From Candidatus Brocadia carolinensis (GTDB lineage Bacteria; Planctomycetota; Brocadiia; Brocadiales; Brocadiaceae), in assembly GCA_002009475.1 (NCBI GenBank), contig AYTS01000192.1, positions 1-59,982 of the forward strand: DNA of 59,982 nt, written 5' to 3'. The translations under genes and the position numbers were made by a program. The stretch's first letter is position 1. Each line of letters opens with the position of its first letter. The notes beneath the pieces were generated by a model that saw nothing but the letters and a program-made list of their open reading frames with translations, was not told the DNA's origin and did no database searches. Of this stretch, positions 27,286 to 37,399 are shown piece after piece.

Positions 27286-29891
27286 ATGTTCATAAAAGAT
27301 CAGAGTTTTGATTCCAAAAAGATAGACGACCACTATATCATTGAGGCGTATATTCCCGAGGAACATAATTTGAAGGTTTCCGGAGAAGGGCTTCAACTGA
27401 CAAACCGAAATGAATTAAGACATCCTGTTGGCGTGGTTGCAGCCAGGTCCTTGAGATATTTCGGGACCAATGGCGAAGATTTTAATATCTTTCGCATACG
27501 GGATATGGTCGTCTGGCGCCTCAGACATATCTACAACAGTTTCAACTGGTGGAACGCCTATGTGGTAAATGCGGAGGGTGAACGGAAATATATGCCCATG
27601 TTATATATTGGGGAAAAATTCGGTACCGTAACAGGCAATGTAAACGAGGCAGATATTGTACCAAGCGCATTTGAGAATGACCGGTGCATTGTCAATAAGG
27701 AATGCAGAGGAGGCGCAATCTTTGCCGTTGGCTACAGTGAACGGGGAGGATTGTTTAATTCTCCTGATATGTATGGGGCCAAGACAATTGTTGGAAGCAA
27801 GCATAAAGGCGCAGGCGTCAGTGTGGTTCACGGTATTACAAAAAATTTACGATTAATGGCTGAACATACCCTGAAGACCAAAGGTAAGCAGATTTCTCCC
27901 CAGACTATTCATGATGAAATCAAAGAGATGAAAATTGTTATCCTGAACCGACCAAGACATGAAAAGCTCATTAAAACGATCAACGAACTCGGGGCTCAAT
28001 TAATTCTCGTTCAGGATGATGATCTTACGCCTACCCTTGCCGTAATAAGAGGGGAAATTGACCTGATTACGGGTGTCGGTGGAATTCCTGAAGCAATCTT
28101 AAGTGCCATTATTATTGAAAAACTCGGTGGTGAAATGCACTTGAGAATTTTACCCGCCGATGTCGTACAGGATGAAAAATTATTAGGAAGACTTGAGAAT
28201 TGGAATCTCTTCAAGAAAAACGAAATCGATATTTTAAAGAATTTTAAAATTGTAAGACCCGGCACGGAGAAAAATGATGAAAATCCGTGGAATAAGATTT
28301 GGACCTCGAAGGATTTGTCCAAAGGTACGGATATGGTTTTTACGGCCAGTGTCATTAAAAAAAACCCCATGGATACAATTTCCTGACGGGAAAGAGGTCC
28401 CTGGAGTAAAACTTGACTCTGACACAGGAGAAGTAACCGTGTATGTGGTTCGTATTACCAGGAATAATCTTGAAATTATTCCCATCATTTATACAACAGG
28501 GATTAGTGCATGCATAAAGCGGTATAACGAGATAGAAAAATCTCACGAAAGGATTGATGGTAATTTGCTCATTCAATTGGGAGAGTCGTATGCAGAGTTC
28601 GGTAATTTTCAAAAGGCAAAGGAATGCATACTAAAGGCAAGATCATTTGATAATCTCAACGAGGATTTTGTTCAAAAATGCGATTCTCTGTACGAATATA
28701 TTGAGGGATTGGATGATCTTACCAACAAACCTTTTCAAATACCGGAAACTTTGATAGAACACTTCAAAAAGGTGTGTCATTTAGGCAGAAAAGATGATAT
28801 ATGGCTGAAATCCAAGATAATGATGAAACGTTTTTTTTGAGTATCTTGGAGACAAACATCACCATGAACGTCACTATGATGCAGCTCTTGCCTGTTACCG
28901 GCAGGCCATACAATACAGCCCACAGTTGAATCTTTACCGTAAGGTAAACACGATTCAAATGAAAGATATTCTGGCAGAATATTTTCATCAGACTGATAAA
29001 ATATACAGAGAATACCATTACAAGGAATCCAGAGAGGTGGAAAAATGTAAACTCAAAACCGCATTAAATGTTTTTTATAAAAATGAGGCGCAAGTAAAGT
29101 CGTCGTGCAGAGGACCATGGCTGATCTTTTTCAGAAGGTCGGTATTACATGGGAAAAAGCCTTCCTATAAACTAGCCATTCTCATCAAATTATTACGATT
29201 ACATAAAAAGCTGAATGCTGCAAATAATGGAGAGCTTTCCCTCTTTCTGAGTAAAGAATTTGATATGCTGGACGACGAGGTAGGTGCTGTCCTCAACTAT
29301 AAGAGGGTACATGGGAAATTCCATTCTGTAGGCGAACTTTATCGTGTAAAGGAATTGAGTTTGGAAGGTTTGTCGAAATTGCTTCTCCCGCGGGTAACCG
29401 TAGAGAGCCAAAATGAGCTGGAAGATGCTGACATTCCGCTCAGTATCAGCCTTGTTGAGGTAATGGAAAAAAGATACAAAAATATGCTGGATGAACTGAA
29501 AGAAGGCCACCGGAAAGAGGCACAGGAACATTCGTATGCAATGGCGGAGGCGTATCATTACGTGGGCCTGGCGCTTTACGATATTGGTGACGACGAGGGC
29601 GTAAAAATATATTACGAAAAGGCGCTCGTAAAATTTCAGGAGATCATAGAGAAATTTGAAGGAATCACTCCCGTTAACGCTCAATATCGTATTGGCAACC
29701 TTTACGAAGAATTGGCCTTGCTCTACGAAAACGAACGGACAGAGTATTTCAAAAAGGCGATTGACGCCTATACGTGTATCTTCGATGAACAGCAATCAGC
29801 AAAATCATTTGGCTTGATACGCGAATTGGTTTCATTCAGAATAGAACAAGCTAAGGCTAGAGCCGAATATTTGAAAAGAGAATTGCTGTAG
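27286..29891 (+). CDS. GlpX-like (fructose-bisphosphatase II fold) protein fused to TPR repeats, two frameshifts
   Basis: Three frames join into one protein of about 868 residues. Residues 1-375 follow class II fructose-1,6-bisphosphatase: MPMLYIGEKFGTVTG, NSPDMYGAKTIVGSKHKGAG, LNRPRHEKLIKTINELGAQ, TGVGGIPEAILSA (Glu269) and TSKDLSKG. The usual metal motif DPIEGT reads PSAFEND, so the first Asp is lost. Frame two (to 28840) continues with IQFPDGKEVPGVKL, then a TPR-like unit LLIQLGESYAEFGNFQKAKE. Frame three resumes EYLGDKHHHERHYDAALACY (TPR), a hairpin-type motif VHGKFHSVGELYRVKELSLEGL, and C-terminal TPRs. Breaks lie at A8 (28327-28334) and T8 (28831-28838); one base fewer at each restores the frame. 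Probably a scaffold or sensor rather than an ordinary gluconeogenic enzyme (inference). Confidence 0.7.
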
Positions 29892-30181
29892 GCAATGCCC
29901 GGTGTTTGACCATCACGCAAGCCCCTCGAATCCCTCACAAGCCTTCCGTTATGGGCAGCAAACTACTGCTGTTTTCTTGCTATCACTCACTCATAGATTA
30001 GCGCTACCTTTTCTAAAAAGTTGAGTAGGGAAGGCGTCGCCCTGCCCTTATATTTCGGAGGTATGTTCGGTAATACGTGCGGAGGTAAAAAGAGTCTGGC
30101 ATGATGGTTTAAGGTATTGTTTTTTACGCTGAATCACTCGGCGGAGTTCACGACACATCACCTTTCTTTGATGCTCCAGGT
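29892..30181. other. Intergenic gap, nothing recognised
   Basis: About 290 bases between two plus-strand genes. No repeat family, RNA motif or clear open frame is visible. Confidence 0.4.
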
Positions 30182-30691
30182 ATGATTTATTCTAACGGCA
30201 ATTTTGTTGCCATTGACTTTGAGACTGCAGACTATGGGCCTGATAGCGCCTGTTCCGTTGGCCTGGTCAGGGTATTAAACAACCAGATAGTCAGCCGGGC
30301 ACACCACCTCATTCGCCCGCCGCGTCGTAGATTTGTGTTTACCTATCTGCATGGTATAGCATGGAAACACGTCTCAGGTGAACCTACATTCCGCGAACTG
30401 TGGCCGAGTCTCGCCGGTGAGCTTAAGGGTGCCGAATTTATAGCGGCACACCATGCGTCCTTTGATCGGTCGGTCTTCATGGCGTGTTGTCATGCAGCAG
30501 ACTTATCACCACCGGCAATCCCTTTCCAATGCACGGTACGCCTTGCCCGCAAGGTATGGAACCTCCGCCCGGCAAATTTGCCCAGCGTCTGCTCGTTTCT
30601 TGGGATTCCTTTGAAACACCATGACGCCGTCTCCGATGCAGAAGCCTGTGCCAGGATTGTTATTGAAGCAAGACGTTGGAGATCTTCCTGA
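30182..30691 (+). CDS. DnaQ-like 3'-5' exonuclease (DEDDh type)
   Basis: Single exonuclease domain of 169 residues. Metal-binding motifs: AIDFETAD (Asp/Glu, residues 11-13), AAHHASFDRSVF (second Asp) and HDAVSDAEACA (catalytic His and last Asp, DEDDh type). Short stand-alone members act in DNA repair or RNA trimming; it is too short to be a full polymerase III epsilon subunit. A 10-bp perfect inverted repeat, CTGATTCAGA / TCTGAATCAG (30804-30830), follows in the convergent gap. Confidence 0.87.
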   Translation: MIYSNGNFVAIDFETADYGPDSACSVGLVRVLNNQIVSRAHHLIRPPRRRFVFTYLHGIAWKHVSGEPTFRELWPSLAGELKGAEFIAAHHASFDRSVFMACCHAADLSPPAIPFQCTVRLARKVWNLRPANLPSVCSFLGIPLKHHDAVSDAEACARIVIEARRWRSS

Positions 30692-30877
30692 CGGACCAAC
30701 TTCACTCCCTTTCTCAAGGCTGACTCAATCTTGCAGATTGAACCGAAATGTTTTGAGACTTCAACAGCATAAAACTGCCGGAGCCTTGAACGTTCCAAAA
30801 GTCCTGATTCAGACTGCAAATCTGAATCAGCCGGTGGATAAAACAGAACTCAAAACAGGAGACACCGATTTATTCCA

Positions 30878-32683
30878 TTAAAAATGCATCTCCCTGATAT
30901 AAACACTTTCGAATTCAGGGATTTGGGAAAGTTCTACCACCTGAGCAGTTCTGGCAATGCGAACTGCTTCACGTACCAATTTTTTATTCAGGAGGACTTT
31001 TACAGCACCCTCAAGACTTGCATTGCCTACAAAAGAAATCTTTGCATTTTTTGTTTCAGGAAGGAGGCCAATACCAAAGATGCTCTTTTCGTTCAGATGA
31101 TAACCAAATCCCCCTGCAATAATAATGGTTTTCAGTTCTTCAGCGGTAAGATTGCATCGTGCAAGAAGAATTTCAACACCTGCCCTGATGGCGGCCTTTG
31201 CCAGTTGAACCTGTCGGATATCTTCCTGAGAAATTGCCACCGTGTCAGTCAGACGGAAATGACGCTTCCCGTCTTTTTCAAAGAGATTCCTTTTATACTT
31301 TTGTAAAAGCTTTTCGTTTGTACCACGACCCTTACCCCCCTCTTCACCCCCCTTGATAGGGGGGATTACCTTGGAGCCTGATAGAACGGATTTTGAAGGG
31401 AAAGTGGATAGGGAGCATCCGTTTGCTGAAGTACCGCCTGGCAGGGAGGATGCGATCGCGGTTTGCTGTGCTATGGTATTTTCATTATCAGGGGACTGCA
31501 AACGCCCCCTGGCATTTACCATGCCCGATCTGACAAGTTCCGACACCAAATCCAAAAGCCCGCTTCCGCAGATACCGCCAGGCTGACCGCCACCGATAAC
31601 CTCCCATGATATTTCTTCATCAAATCTGACGTGCTCAATCGCACCTTCACCCGCCCGCATGCCAGAGCTTATGGTCATCCCCTCAAAGCAGGGACCTGCC
31701 GCAGTAGACGAAGCAATTATGGTGTCATTCAGGATAAGAGCAATCTCACCGTTGGTGCCGATGTCGATAAAGAGGGCAGGCGTCTCCAGGGATTTCATGT
31801 CAATGGCCAAAAGTCCGGAGACAATATCGCCTCCCACATAGGCAGAAATGCACGGGAAGGTCATTGCCGGGGCATTTACAGCAATATCAAGAGAAAGTTC
31901 CTGTGCTTTCATAGTAGCGATATCAAGAGTTTCAGCTTGATAGGGATACTCACCGATGCCCTTTACCGCCTTGTTTAAGAGAATGTGCTGCATTGTTGTA
32001 TTGCCCGCCCCGATGATTTGATAGATGTTTTCTGGTCTTACAGAACTCTCTGAAGATAAAACCTGTATCAAAAAACGAACAGCAGAGATAAGTTCACGGT
32101 GCATGCCGCGAAGACCGTCCTGTTGAGAGACAGAGTACTTTATCCGAGACATGACATCATGGCCATAATGCACCAGTGGATTCAGTGATGAGGAACTCCC
32201 CAGAATTTCGCCACTCCTCAGGTCAACCAGCGATGCCACCAGTGTAGTGGTTCCGATATCTAAGGCAATTCCATAGGTATGATTTGTCGTATCGCCATTT
32301 TCCTGCAGAAGCGGATTGCCGGCATCATACACCCTTGTGGAACACAGGCCATGTTCGTCATGAGTCAACTCTTTTTTTATAGAAGGGTCGATACGATAGG
32401 TTCTGTCGCCGGCAGCATAAAAACCTTCAATGATCTTCAGCGATTTCTTTTCATGTTGCCGGCAGATGACCTCAAGATCCGTTTCTACCGGAGTTTTGCA
32501 GGCGAGAACCGTATGCAGGATTCCCTCTTTCCGTATCTGCACCAAGTCCTTTCCACATTTGCCTGTACCACCGCAAGGACCCTCGATCTCAACACCAAGG
32601 CTCCTTGCCGCCTCTAAAATACTGACTCCTTTTCGCACCTCCCCGCTCACTCGTGAAGGATAAAAGGTTATTTTCACAATCAT
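30878..32683 (-). CDS. RACo-like ATP-dependent reductive activator of corrinoid proteins
   Basis: Reduces inactive Co(II) corrinoid protein to Co(I) using ATP. Residues 1-85 form a plant-type ferredoxin domain with PCGGTGKCGKD and LACKTPV. The third cluster Cys (normally CGKC) is Asp here. The ASKHA domain begins at GIALDIGTTTLVASLVDL (about 137) and includes GAGNTTMQHIL, ALFIDIGTNGEIAL and IIIAGGFGYHL. A 60-residue insert around 410-470 (IPPIKGGEEGGKG) is encoded by a CCCCCC-type palindrome at 31334-31371 that looks like repeat DNA read in frame. Last gene of the minus-strand methyltransferase operon; it starts at the stop of the preceding gene. Confidence 0.88.
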   Translation of the reverse strand: MIVKITFYPSRVSGEVRKGVSILEAARSLGVEIEGPCGGTGKCGKDLVQIRKEGILHTVLACKTPVETDLEVICRQHEKKSLKIIEGFYAAGDRTYRIDPSIKKELTHDEHGLCSTRVYDAGNPLLQENGDTTNHTYGIALDIGTTTLVASLVDLRSGEILGSSSSLNPLVHYGHDVMSRIKYSVSQQDGLRGMHRELISAVRFLIQVLSSESSVRPENIYQIIGAGNTTMQHILLNKAVKGIGEYPYQAETLDIATMKAQELSLDIAVNAPAMTFPCISAYVGGDIVSGLLAIDMKSLETPALFIDIGTNGEIALILNDTIIASSTAAGPCFEGMTISSGMRAGEGAIEHVRFDEEISWEVIGGGQPGGICGSGLLDLVSELVRSGMVNARGRLQSPDNENTIAQQTAIASSLPGGTSANGCSLSTFPSKSVLSGSKVIPPIKGGEEGGKGRGTNEKLLQKYKRNLFEKDGKRHFRLTDTVAISQEDIRQVQLAKAAIRAGVEILLARCNLTAEELKTIIIAGGFGYHLNEKSIFGIGLLPETKNAKISFVGNASLEGAVKVLLNKKLVREAVRIARTAQVVELSQIPEFESVYIREMHF

Positions 32684-33723
32684 TATTGAATACCTGCCTT
32701 TGCTGTCTCCGTCATAGCTCTTATATGCCTGACAGGCGTCCTGGCGCTGAGGCCACAGGCAGGCGCAAGGATATCGACACCGGAACGTAACAGATTCCCT
32801 GATACCTTTTGTATTTTGTCAACCGGTCCGTTTTGCAGGAGTATGGTGCTTACGTTACCCATCAATTTTTTATCTGGAACTGCCTTCCGCATCTCTTTTA
32901 TGTTTACCACGGAGTCTACACTGATACCTTCCGCATCAAGCTTTTTGAGTGATTCGCAGACGGGAGTTACATTTCCGCATATATGCACGATAACGGGTTT
33001 GCTAAGGGTATGCATACGATGTATCATCTGATTGAGATAGGGAAGCGCAAACTCAGTGAACATCTTCGGGCCAAGTATCTCCCCCGTTGCAGAAGGATCG
33101 GATATTACGATAAGATCGGCGCCGTTTCTGACAAGCGCCTCGCCATACCTGATACTGTTGTCCGTCAGAAAACCAAGCATACGGTGAACTTCTTCGGGCT
33201 CCCGTCTGAGCGCCTTGAAGAGCAGGGATGCTTCTATCAGAGAAGTTGCAAGGCTTAGGGGACCCACCAGGTTTCCTATTACAGGGATATCCGGATGTCC
33301 TTTGCTCAACAGTGAAGTACAGGCGAGAATAGAAGGCAGACGGCCGTCTTTATCAGGATTTAATTCCTGCAAAAACCTCCAGTCTTCAACGGATTTCAGC
33401 GGATAATTTACCATATGAGGTTCGGTGACCTCATCACCATCTTCAACCTCACCACCAAGGGCTTCGGCCTCAACCGTCATACAGAAGGGAATACCAAGGT
33501 TTTCAATCCCTGTCTCATGGTGCATAGAAATCGAAAGCGTTGCCATCTTTCCTGCATCTCTGTGTACCGCTGGCCAGCGGCAATTCGTCTGTTCCATCAC
33601 TTCTTTGCTGGCCATGGTCATCATACCTCCCGGGGCGATAACCGGAGGTCTGCCAACCTGCTCGTTACGAAGGGCTTTCAGGAGTCGTTCTTTTTCTGTC
33701 ATGATAGTATTAATAAAATTCAT
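32683..33723 (-). CDS. UroD-family methyltransferase (MtaA/CmuA-like), copy 1
   Basis: TIM-barrel methyltransferase of the uroporphyrinogen-decarboxylase superfamily, which moves methyl groups to or from corrinoids. Zinc-binding residues typical of MtaA/CmuA are present in VIVHICGNVTP and in PACGLSART near the C-terminus. Other matches are TEKERLLKALRNEQVGRPPV, IGNLVGPLSLATSL and ISDPSATGEILGPKMF. The open frame extends to 33792, but those codons come from a family B repeat, so the ATG at 33723 (or 33702) is preferred. It is about 28% alike by eye to its neighbour; the two probably act at different steps. Confidence 0.85.
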   Translation of the reverse strand: MNFINTIMTEKERLLKALRNEQVGRPPVIAPGGMMTMASKEVMEQTNCRWPAVHRDAGKMATLSISMHHETGIENLGIPFCMTVEAEALGGEVEDGDEVTEPHMVNYPLKSVEDWRFLQELNPDKDGRLPSILACTSLLSKGHPDIPVIGNLVGPLSLATSLIEASLLFKALRREPEEVHRMLGFLTDNSIRYGEALVRNGADLIVISDPSATGEILGPKMFTEFALPYLNQMIHRMHTLSKPVIVHICGNVTPVCESLKKLDAEGISVDSVVNIKEMRKAVPDKKLMGNVSTILLQNGPVDKIQKVSGNLLRSGVDILAPACGLSARTPVRHIRAMTETAKAGIQ

Positions 33724-33778
33724 TGATGAATTTGCTTGTCTTTCGCAAGCACAAGGCAGGCTTAATTCACAATTTATG

Positions 33779-33848
33779 TACAGGAATTTCAATTACCCCC
33801 CATAATCCCCCCGTAAACGGGGGGAAAGTCGCAGAATGCCTAATTGAA
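33779..33848. repeat. Dispersed palindromic repeat family B, copy 6
   Basis: GGAATTTCAATTACCCCCCA, TAATCCCCCCGTAAACGG and GGGGAAAGTC. It is inserted inside the operon, between the two UroD-type genes, and overlaps the stop of the upstream one. Confidence 0.75.
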
Positions 33849-34892
33849 ATGAATCGGAAGCCGTGCAAACTTTCTCCCTGCCTCAAGAAAGGCAATCACA
33901 TTCTCGTGTGGTGTCTTAATAGGAACCTCACATCCTGTGGCCAGGACAAATCCTTTGGGATTATCAGAGGCCTTTGTTACACAATCCTTAACCATGGTGG
34001 TAATGATCTCAGGATTTCCCTTAAGCATGCCGTCCGCAGGGCTGACATTCCCCATGAGGCACACCTTGTCCCCCACCAGATCCTTTGCTTCTTTCAGATC
34101 GATATTATCAATGCTGAGAATATCCGCCCCGCTCTCAGCCATGCATTGTATTACCCTTTTTGTCTTTCCGCAGATATGAAGCACACCAGGAAGACCATAC
34201 GAATGAATATGGGCATATACCTCTTTTAGATAGGGCAGTACAAATGCCCGAAAGTGATTTTCACTTATCATAGAACCCGTGGCGACCGGCTCAACGGTCA
34301 CCGGCACACCGCCCGCCTTTACAAAGGCATCAATAAGATTTTTCACCGACTGGGTAGTAACCTTCATTACCGCATGAACCAGTTCCGGGTCTGTGTAGAG
34401 CTCCTTAATAAAGGTCTCCGTTCCCCGCAAAGCTGCAGAGGTTGTAAAGGGCGCCCCAATGACGGGCACAATAAAGACCTCATTGCCAATGGCATCGACA
34501 CAACGCTTTATCGCCTCAAGGTACACCGGGAGTCTCCCGTCCTTTTCCGGGTTTACCGGTTTAAGCTTCGTGATGTCTTCCCGTGTTTGAAGAAACGGGA
34601 TTTCTACCTGTGGAGCATCGTCCTCAGGGAAATACATCCTCGTGCCCATTGCTTCAGCCAGGGTTGACGTTGTAGAAAAGATGTAAACGATATCGTGGCG
34701 ATATTTTTTAAAGCAGGCAATATTTGCATCTCCCATGTTCCTGCCATTGGTACAGAAATCCTTTACTTTGAGGTTTAAACTCCTGGCGGCAAAGTTAAGA
34801 ATCAGGGGACTTACCAGAAGACGGTCAGTCTTTTTCCCTTGCAGGATTGCCTGCATCCTTTCTTTTGGTGTCATTTCATCGGCAGGGTTCAT
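33840..34892 (-). CDS. UroD-family methyltransferase, copy 2
   Basis: 350-residue TIM-barrel relative of MtaA/MtbA. It opens MTPKERMQAILQGKKTDRL; further matches are VPVIGAPFTTSAALRG, LHICGKTKRV (zinc His and Cys) and LATGCEVPIKTPHENV (third zinc ligand). This ligand set is that of methylcobamide-dependent methyltransferases rather than haem-pathway UroD. Its stop is within a family B repeat. The start overlaps the end of the corrinoid protein gene by 4 bases (ATGA type), showing tight coupling. Confidence 0.87.
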   Translation of the reverse strand: MNPADEMTPKERMQAILQGKKTDRLLVSPLILNFAARSLNLKVKDFCTNGRNMGDANIACFKKYRHDIVYIFSTTSTLAEAMGTRMYFPEDDAPQVEIPFLQTREDITKLKPVNPEKDGRLPVYLEAIKRCVDAIGNEVFIVPVIGAPFTTSAALRGTETFIKELYTDPELVHAVMKVTTQSVKNLIDAFVKAGGVPVTVEPVATGSMISENHFRAFVLPYLKEVYAHIHSYGLPGVLHICGKTKRVIQCMAESGADILSIDNIDLKEAKDLVGDKVCLMGNVSPADGMLKGNPEIITTMVKDCVTKASDNPKGFVLATGCEVPIKTPHENVIAFLEAGRKFARLPIHFN

Positions 34893-35608
34893 TGCATGCC
34901 TCCACGGTTTTTCCTTATGCTCACGAGCTCCGGAGTTTTTATGACCAAGGGTATCTGAATGCCCTGAAACATACCTCTTGCAACCTTGACTGCCTCGGCA
35001 GCGTTCTTTGCATATCCATCGGCGCCAATATTTTTTGCAAAGCCAGGAGATATGGGGCCACCGCCAACCATGACTCTGGATAGTATCCCTGCTTTCTTCA
35101 TGTCTTCAATTACCACTTGCATGCCATCCATCGTTGTGGTCATGAGGGTGGAAAGGCAAACGAGGTCGGCGTTTAACTCTCCGGCAGTGTCAATAAACTT
35201 TGCGTAAGGAACATTCCTGCCGAGATCATGGATTTCGAATCCGGCGTTATCCAGCATGATTTTTACCAGATTTTTCCCGATATCATGGGTGTCACCCTTT
35301 ACGACACCGATAACCACCTTTTTTTTGTGATACGCAGCCTCCCTGGGAAGATAAGGCTTGAGCACCTCAATGCCTGCATACATGGCATCGGCGCAAAGGA
35401 GTATTTCCGGGACAAAGTACTCCTCGGTCTCGAAAAGCTCATTGACCTTATCCATCCCCCTTGCGAGACCATCCGTTATTGCCTCATAGGGATCCATATG
35501 GGCGTTTATGGCTTCGGCAGCCGTTTTTCTGGCACGCGTCATATCCATGTCAATCACGGCTTGAGCCAAATTCTGTAAAATATCTGATTTCTCCCTGTGC
35601 ATAGACAC
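34889..35608 (-). CDS. Corrinoid (B12-binding) methyl-carrier protein
   Basis: Carries the methyl group on cobalt between the two methyltransferases. An N-terminal helical cap (residues 1-90) is followed by the B12-binding domain. The base-off signature is GDTHDIGKN with cobalt ligand His108, then LSTLMTTTMDGMQ and VGGGPISPGFAKNIGADGYA. The 239-residue length matches MtaC/MtbC/MttC-type proteins. First gene of the operon; the GGAGG site is just upstream of the ATG. No cobalamin riboswitch was seen ahead of it. Confidence 0.93.
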   Translation of the reverse strand: MSMHREKSDILQNLAQAVIDMDMTRARKTAAEAINAHMDPYEAITDGLARGMDKVNELFETEEYFVPEILLCADAMYAGIEVLKPYLPREAAYHKKKVVIGVVKGDTHDIGKNLVKIMLDNAGFEIHDLGRNVPYAKFIDTAGELNADLVCLSTLMTTTMDGMQVVIEDMKKAGILSRVMVGGGPISPGFAKNIGADGYAKNAAEAVKVARGMFQGIQIPLVIKTPELVSIRKNRGGMQ

Positions 35609-36202
35609 CTCCTGATGTTATCTTGAAAAAATTCAAAAACTGTCCAATAAACTATTGGAAGAAGGACGGTGTTTTTTCGTTGCAGAAGAATACGGAGATG
35701 GATAAAGGAAGGAACTCTTATCGGATTAACAGACGCGTTGCAAGGCAAAAGATTGCTCTGCAATCTGGGGACTATTTATGAATGGATTACCCAGAGTCCG
35801 CACCTTATCCTCTGAATCTGGAAATGGCACCGCCACTTCAGTAGGTATGCTCACCCATACTTAAGTAACATAGCTGTTTTCCAGTTCATGGCTGGACTCC
35901 TAAAATCGAAATTATGGAAATAATAATTTTAGTCAACGTATACAAGATTTGTCATTGCGAGGGCGATAGCCCGAAGCAATCTCTATGTTTTGGATTGCTT
36001 CACTTCGTTCGCAATGACAACATTCTTTTTGCATTTACGTTATCGTCATGATTGCTTCGTCGGTTTGTTCCACGCAATGATGACTTACTTTTGTCTTACC
36101 CACTCGCTTTTTTGAAAAATTCCAACAATACCGATGATTGTCACGATTTGCCGCCGGATATTTCGTTGTGAGAGCCCCCCCTCCCTTGCCAACAAATGCT
36201 GC
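35609..36202. other. Gap upstream of the corrinoid operon, partly repeats
   Basis: About 590 bases without a supported gene. A short relative of family A lies at 35951-36020 (GTCATTGCGAGGGCGATAGC, CCGAAGCAATCT, ATTGCTTCACTTCGTTCGCAATGACA). The operon promoter should be between 35610 and 35950, but no strong consensus is visible. Confidence 0.5.
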
Positions 36203-37399
36203 TTACCGAAAGGAGCCTGAGATAAGATGCTCGATCAAACGATGGCCCTCCTTGATATGGAGGCCGGAGGACTTGGCATTGGTTTCACTGTAAGAAAGCC
36301 CGATACCTTTCTCTATCCCAGTACCATAAGCCACAAAAGGAACTGATTCGGGGGTATGGGTACGCTTAACAATAGGCGTATAATGGTCCGGAAGCACCAG
36401 GATGCGCAGGTCGCTGAATCTATTTTTTGCCTCAAGAAGCGGCCCGATTATCTTACTGTCTATTTGTTCAATAGCCAATATCTTTTCGTGAACGTTTCCC
36501 TCGTGACCCGCTTCATCGGGCGCTTCAATATGAACTAATACAAGATCATGGGTTTCCAGCGCTTCGATGGCATACTGCCCTTTATTGGCATAGTTCGTGT
36601 CAAGATACCCGGTAACACCAGGCACCTGGATAATGTCCCATCCCAGATAACAGGCAATGCCCTTAATCAAATCTACGGCAGTAATGACGGCGCCCGTGAG
36701 GTGAAATCGTTCCTTGAAGGTGGGCATATTGGGCCGATGCCCCTGCCCCCATAGCCAGATCATATTCGCAGGATTTTCTTCCAGGTCAATACGAACCTTA
36801 TTTACCTCATGATTCGACAGATACGACCGGGACCTTTCCATGAGATCGGTAAGAATTTCTCCCCCATTTCCTTTTGGGAGATGCTTTTGAATTGACTGTC
36901 CCATAATGTCATGCGGCGGAAAACATTTGGCGTCCATTTTTTGAGTGCCTTTATATACCATGACATGGCGATAGCTCTTGCCCGTGTAAAATCGGATAAT
37001 GTCATTACCCAAACGTTCATTGAGCAGCTTGATAAGGACAGACGCTTCGTCGGTTTTTATGTGTCCGGCACAAAAGTCCTCCAGAATATCTGCGTTGGCA
37101 GTAATGAAATTGCAACGGAACGCCCAATCGCCTTCGTTTAACAGAATGCCAATACTGGCCGCCTCGAGGGGTGCGCGTCCCGAATAGTATTCCCTGGGAT
37201 TATAGCCCAGTAAGGTAAGATTCGCGACATCGCTGCCAGCGGGAAATCCGCCTGGAATGGTTCGAACAACGCCAAGTTGACCATTTTGAGCGAGATAATC
37301 CAGGTTAGGGGTACGGGCAGTTTCAACGGGGGTCCTGCCGCCGAGTTTGTCTATGGGGTAATCTGCCATCCCGTCAGGAACAATAATACAGTATTTCAC
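36203..37399 (-). CDS. ApgM-like homoserine kinase (proposed), phosphoglycerate mutase fold
   Basis: Alkaline-phosphatase-fold protein resembling cofactor-independent phosphoglycerate mutase: VPDGMADYPIDKLGGRTPVE, GSDVANLTLLGYNP, YSGRAPLEAAS, EAPDEAGHEGN and LPDHYTPIVKRTHTPESVPF. At 398 residues and next to hom, it fits the subgroup proposed and partly shown to phosphorylate homoserine in bacteria lacking ThrB. That function is inferred from family and position; glycolytic mutase activity is the alternative. It overlaps the end of hom by 4 bases. Confidence 0.82.
   Translation of the reverse strand: MKYCIIVPDGMADYPIDKLGGRTPVETARTPNLDYLAQNGQLGVVRTIPGGFPAGSDVANLTLLGYNPREYYSGRAPLEAASIGILLNEGDWAFRCNFITANADILEDFCAGHIKTDEASVLIKLLNERLGNDIIRFYTGKSYRHVMVYKGTQKMDAKCFPPHDIMGQSIQKHLPKGNGGEILTDLMERSRSYLSNHEVNKVRIDLEENPANMIWLWGQGHRPNMPTFKERFHLTGAVITAVDLIKGIACYLGWDIIQVPGVTGYLDTNYANKGQYAIEALETHDLVLVHIEAPDEAGHEGNVHEKILAIEQIDSKIIGPLLEAKNRFSDLRILVLPDHYTPIVKRTHTPESVPFVAYGTGIEKGIGLSYSETNAKSSGLHIKEGHRLIEHLISGSFR

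Noticed and set aside
35609..36202. Cobalamin riboswitch upstream of the corrinoid operon
   Set aside because: No B12-box-like sequence is visible.
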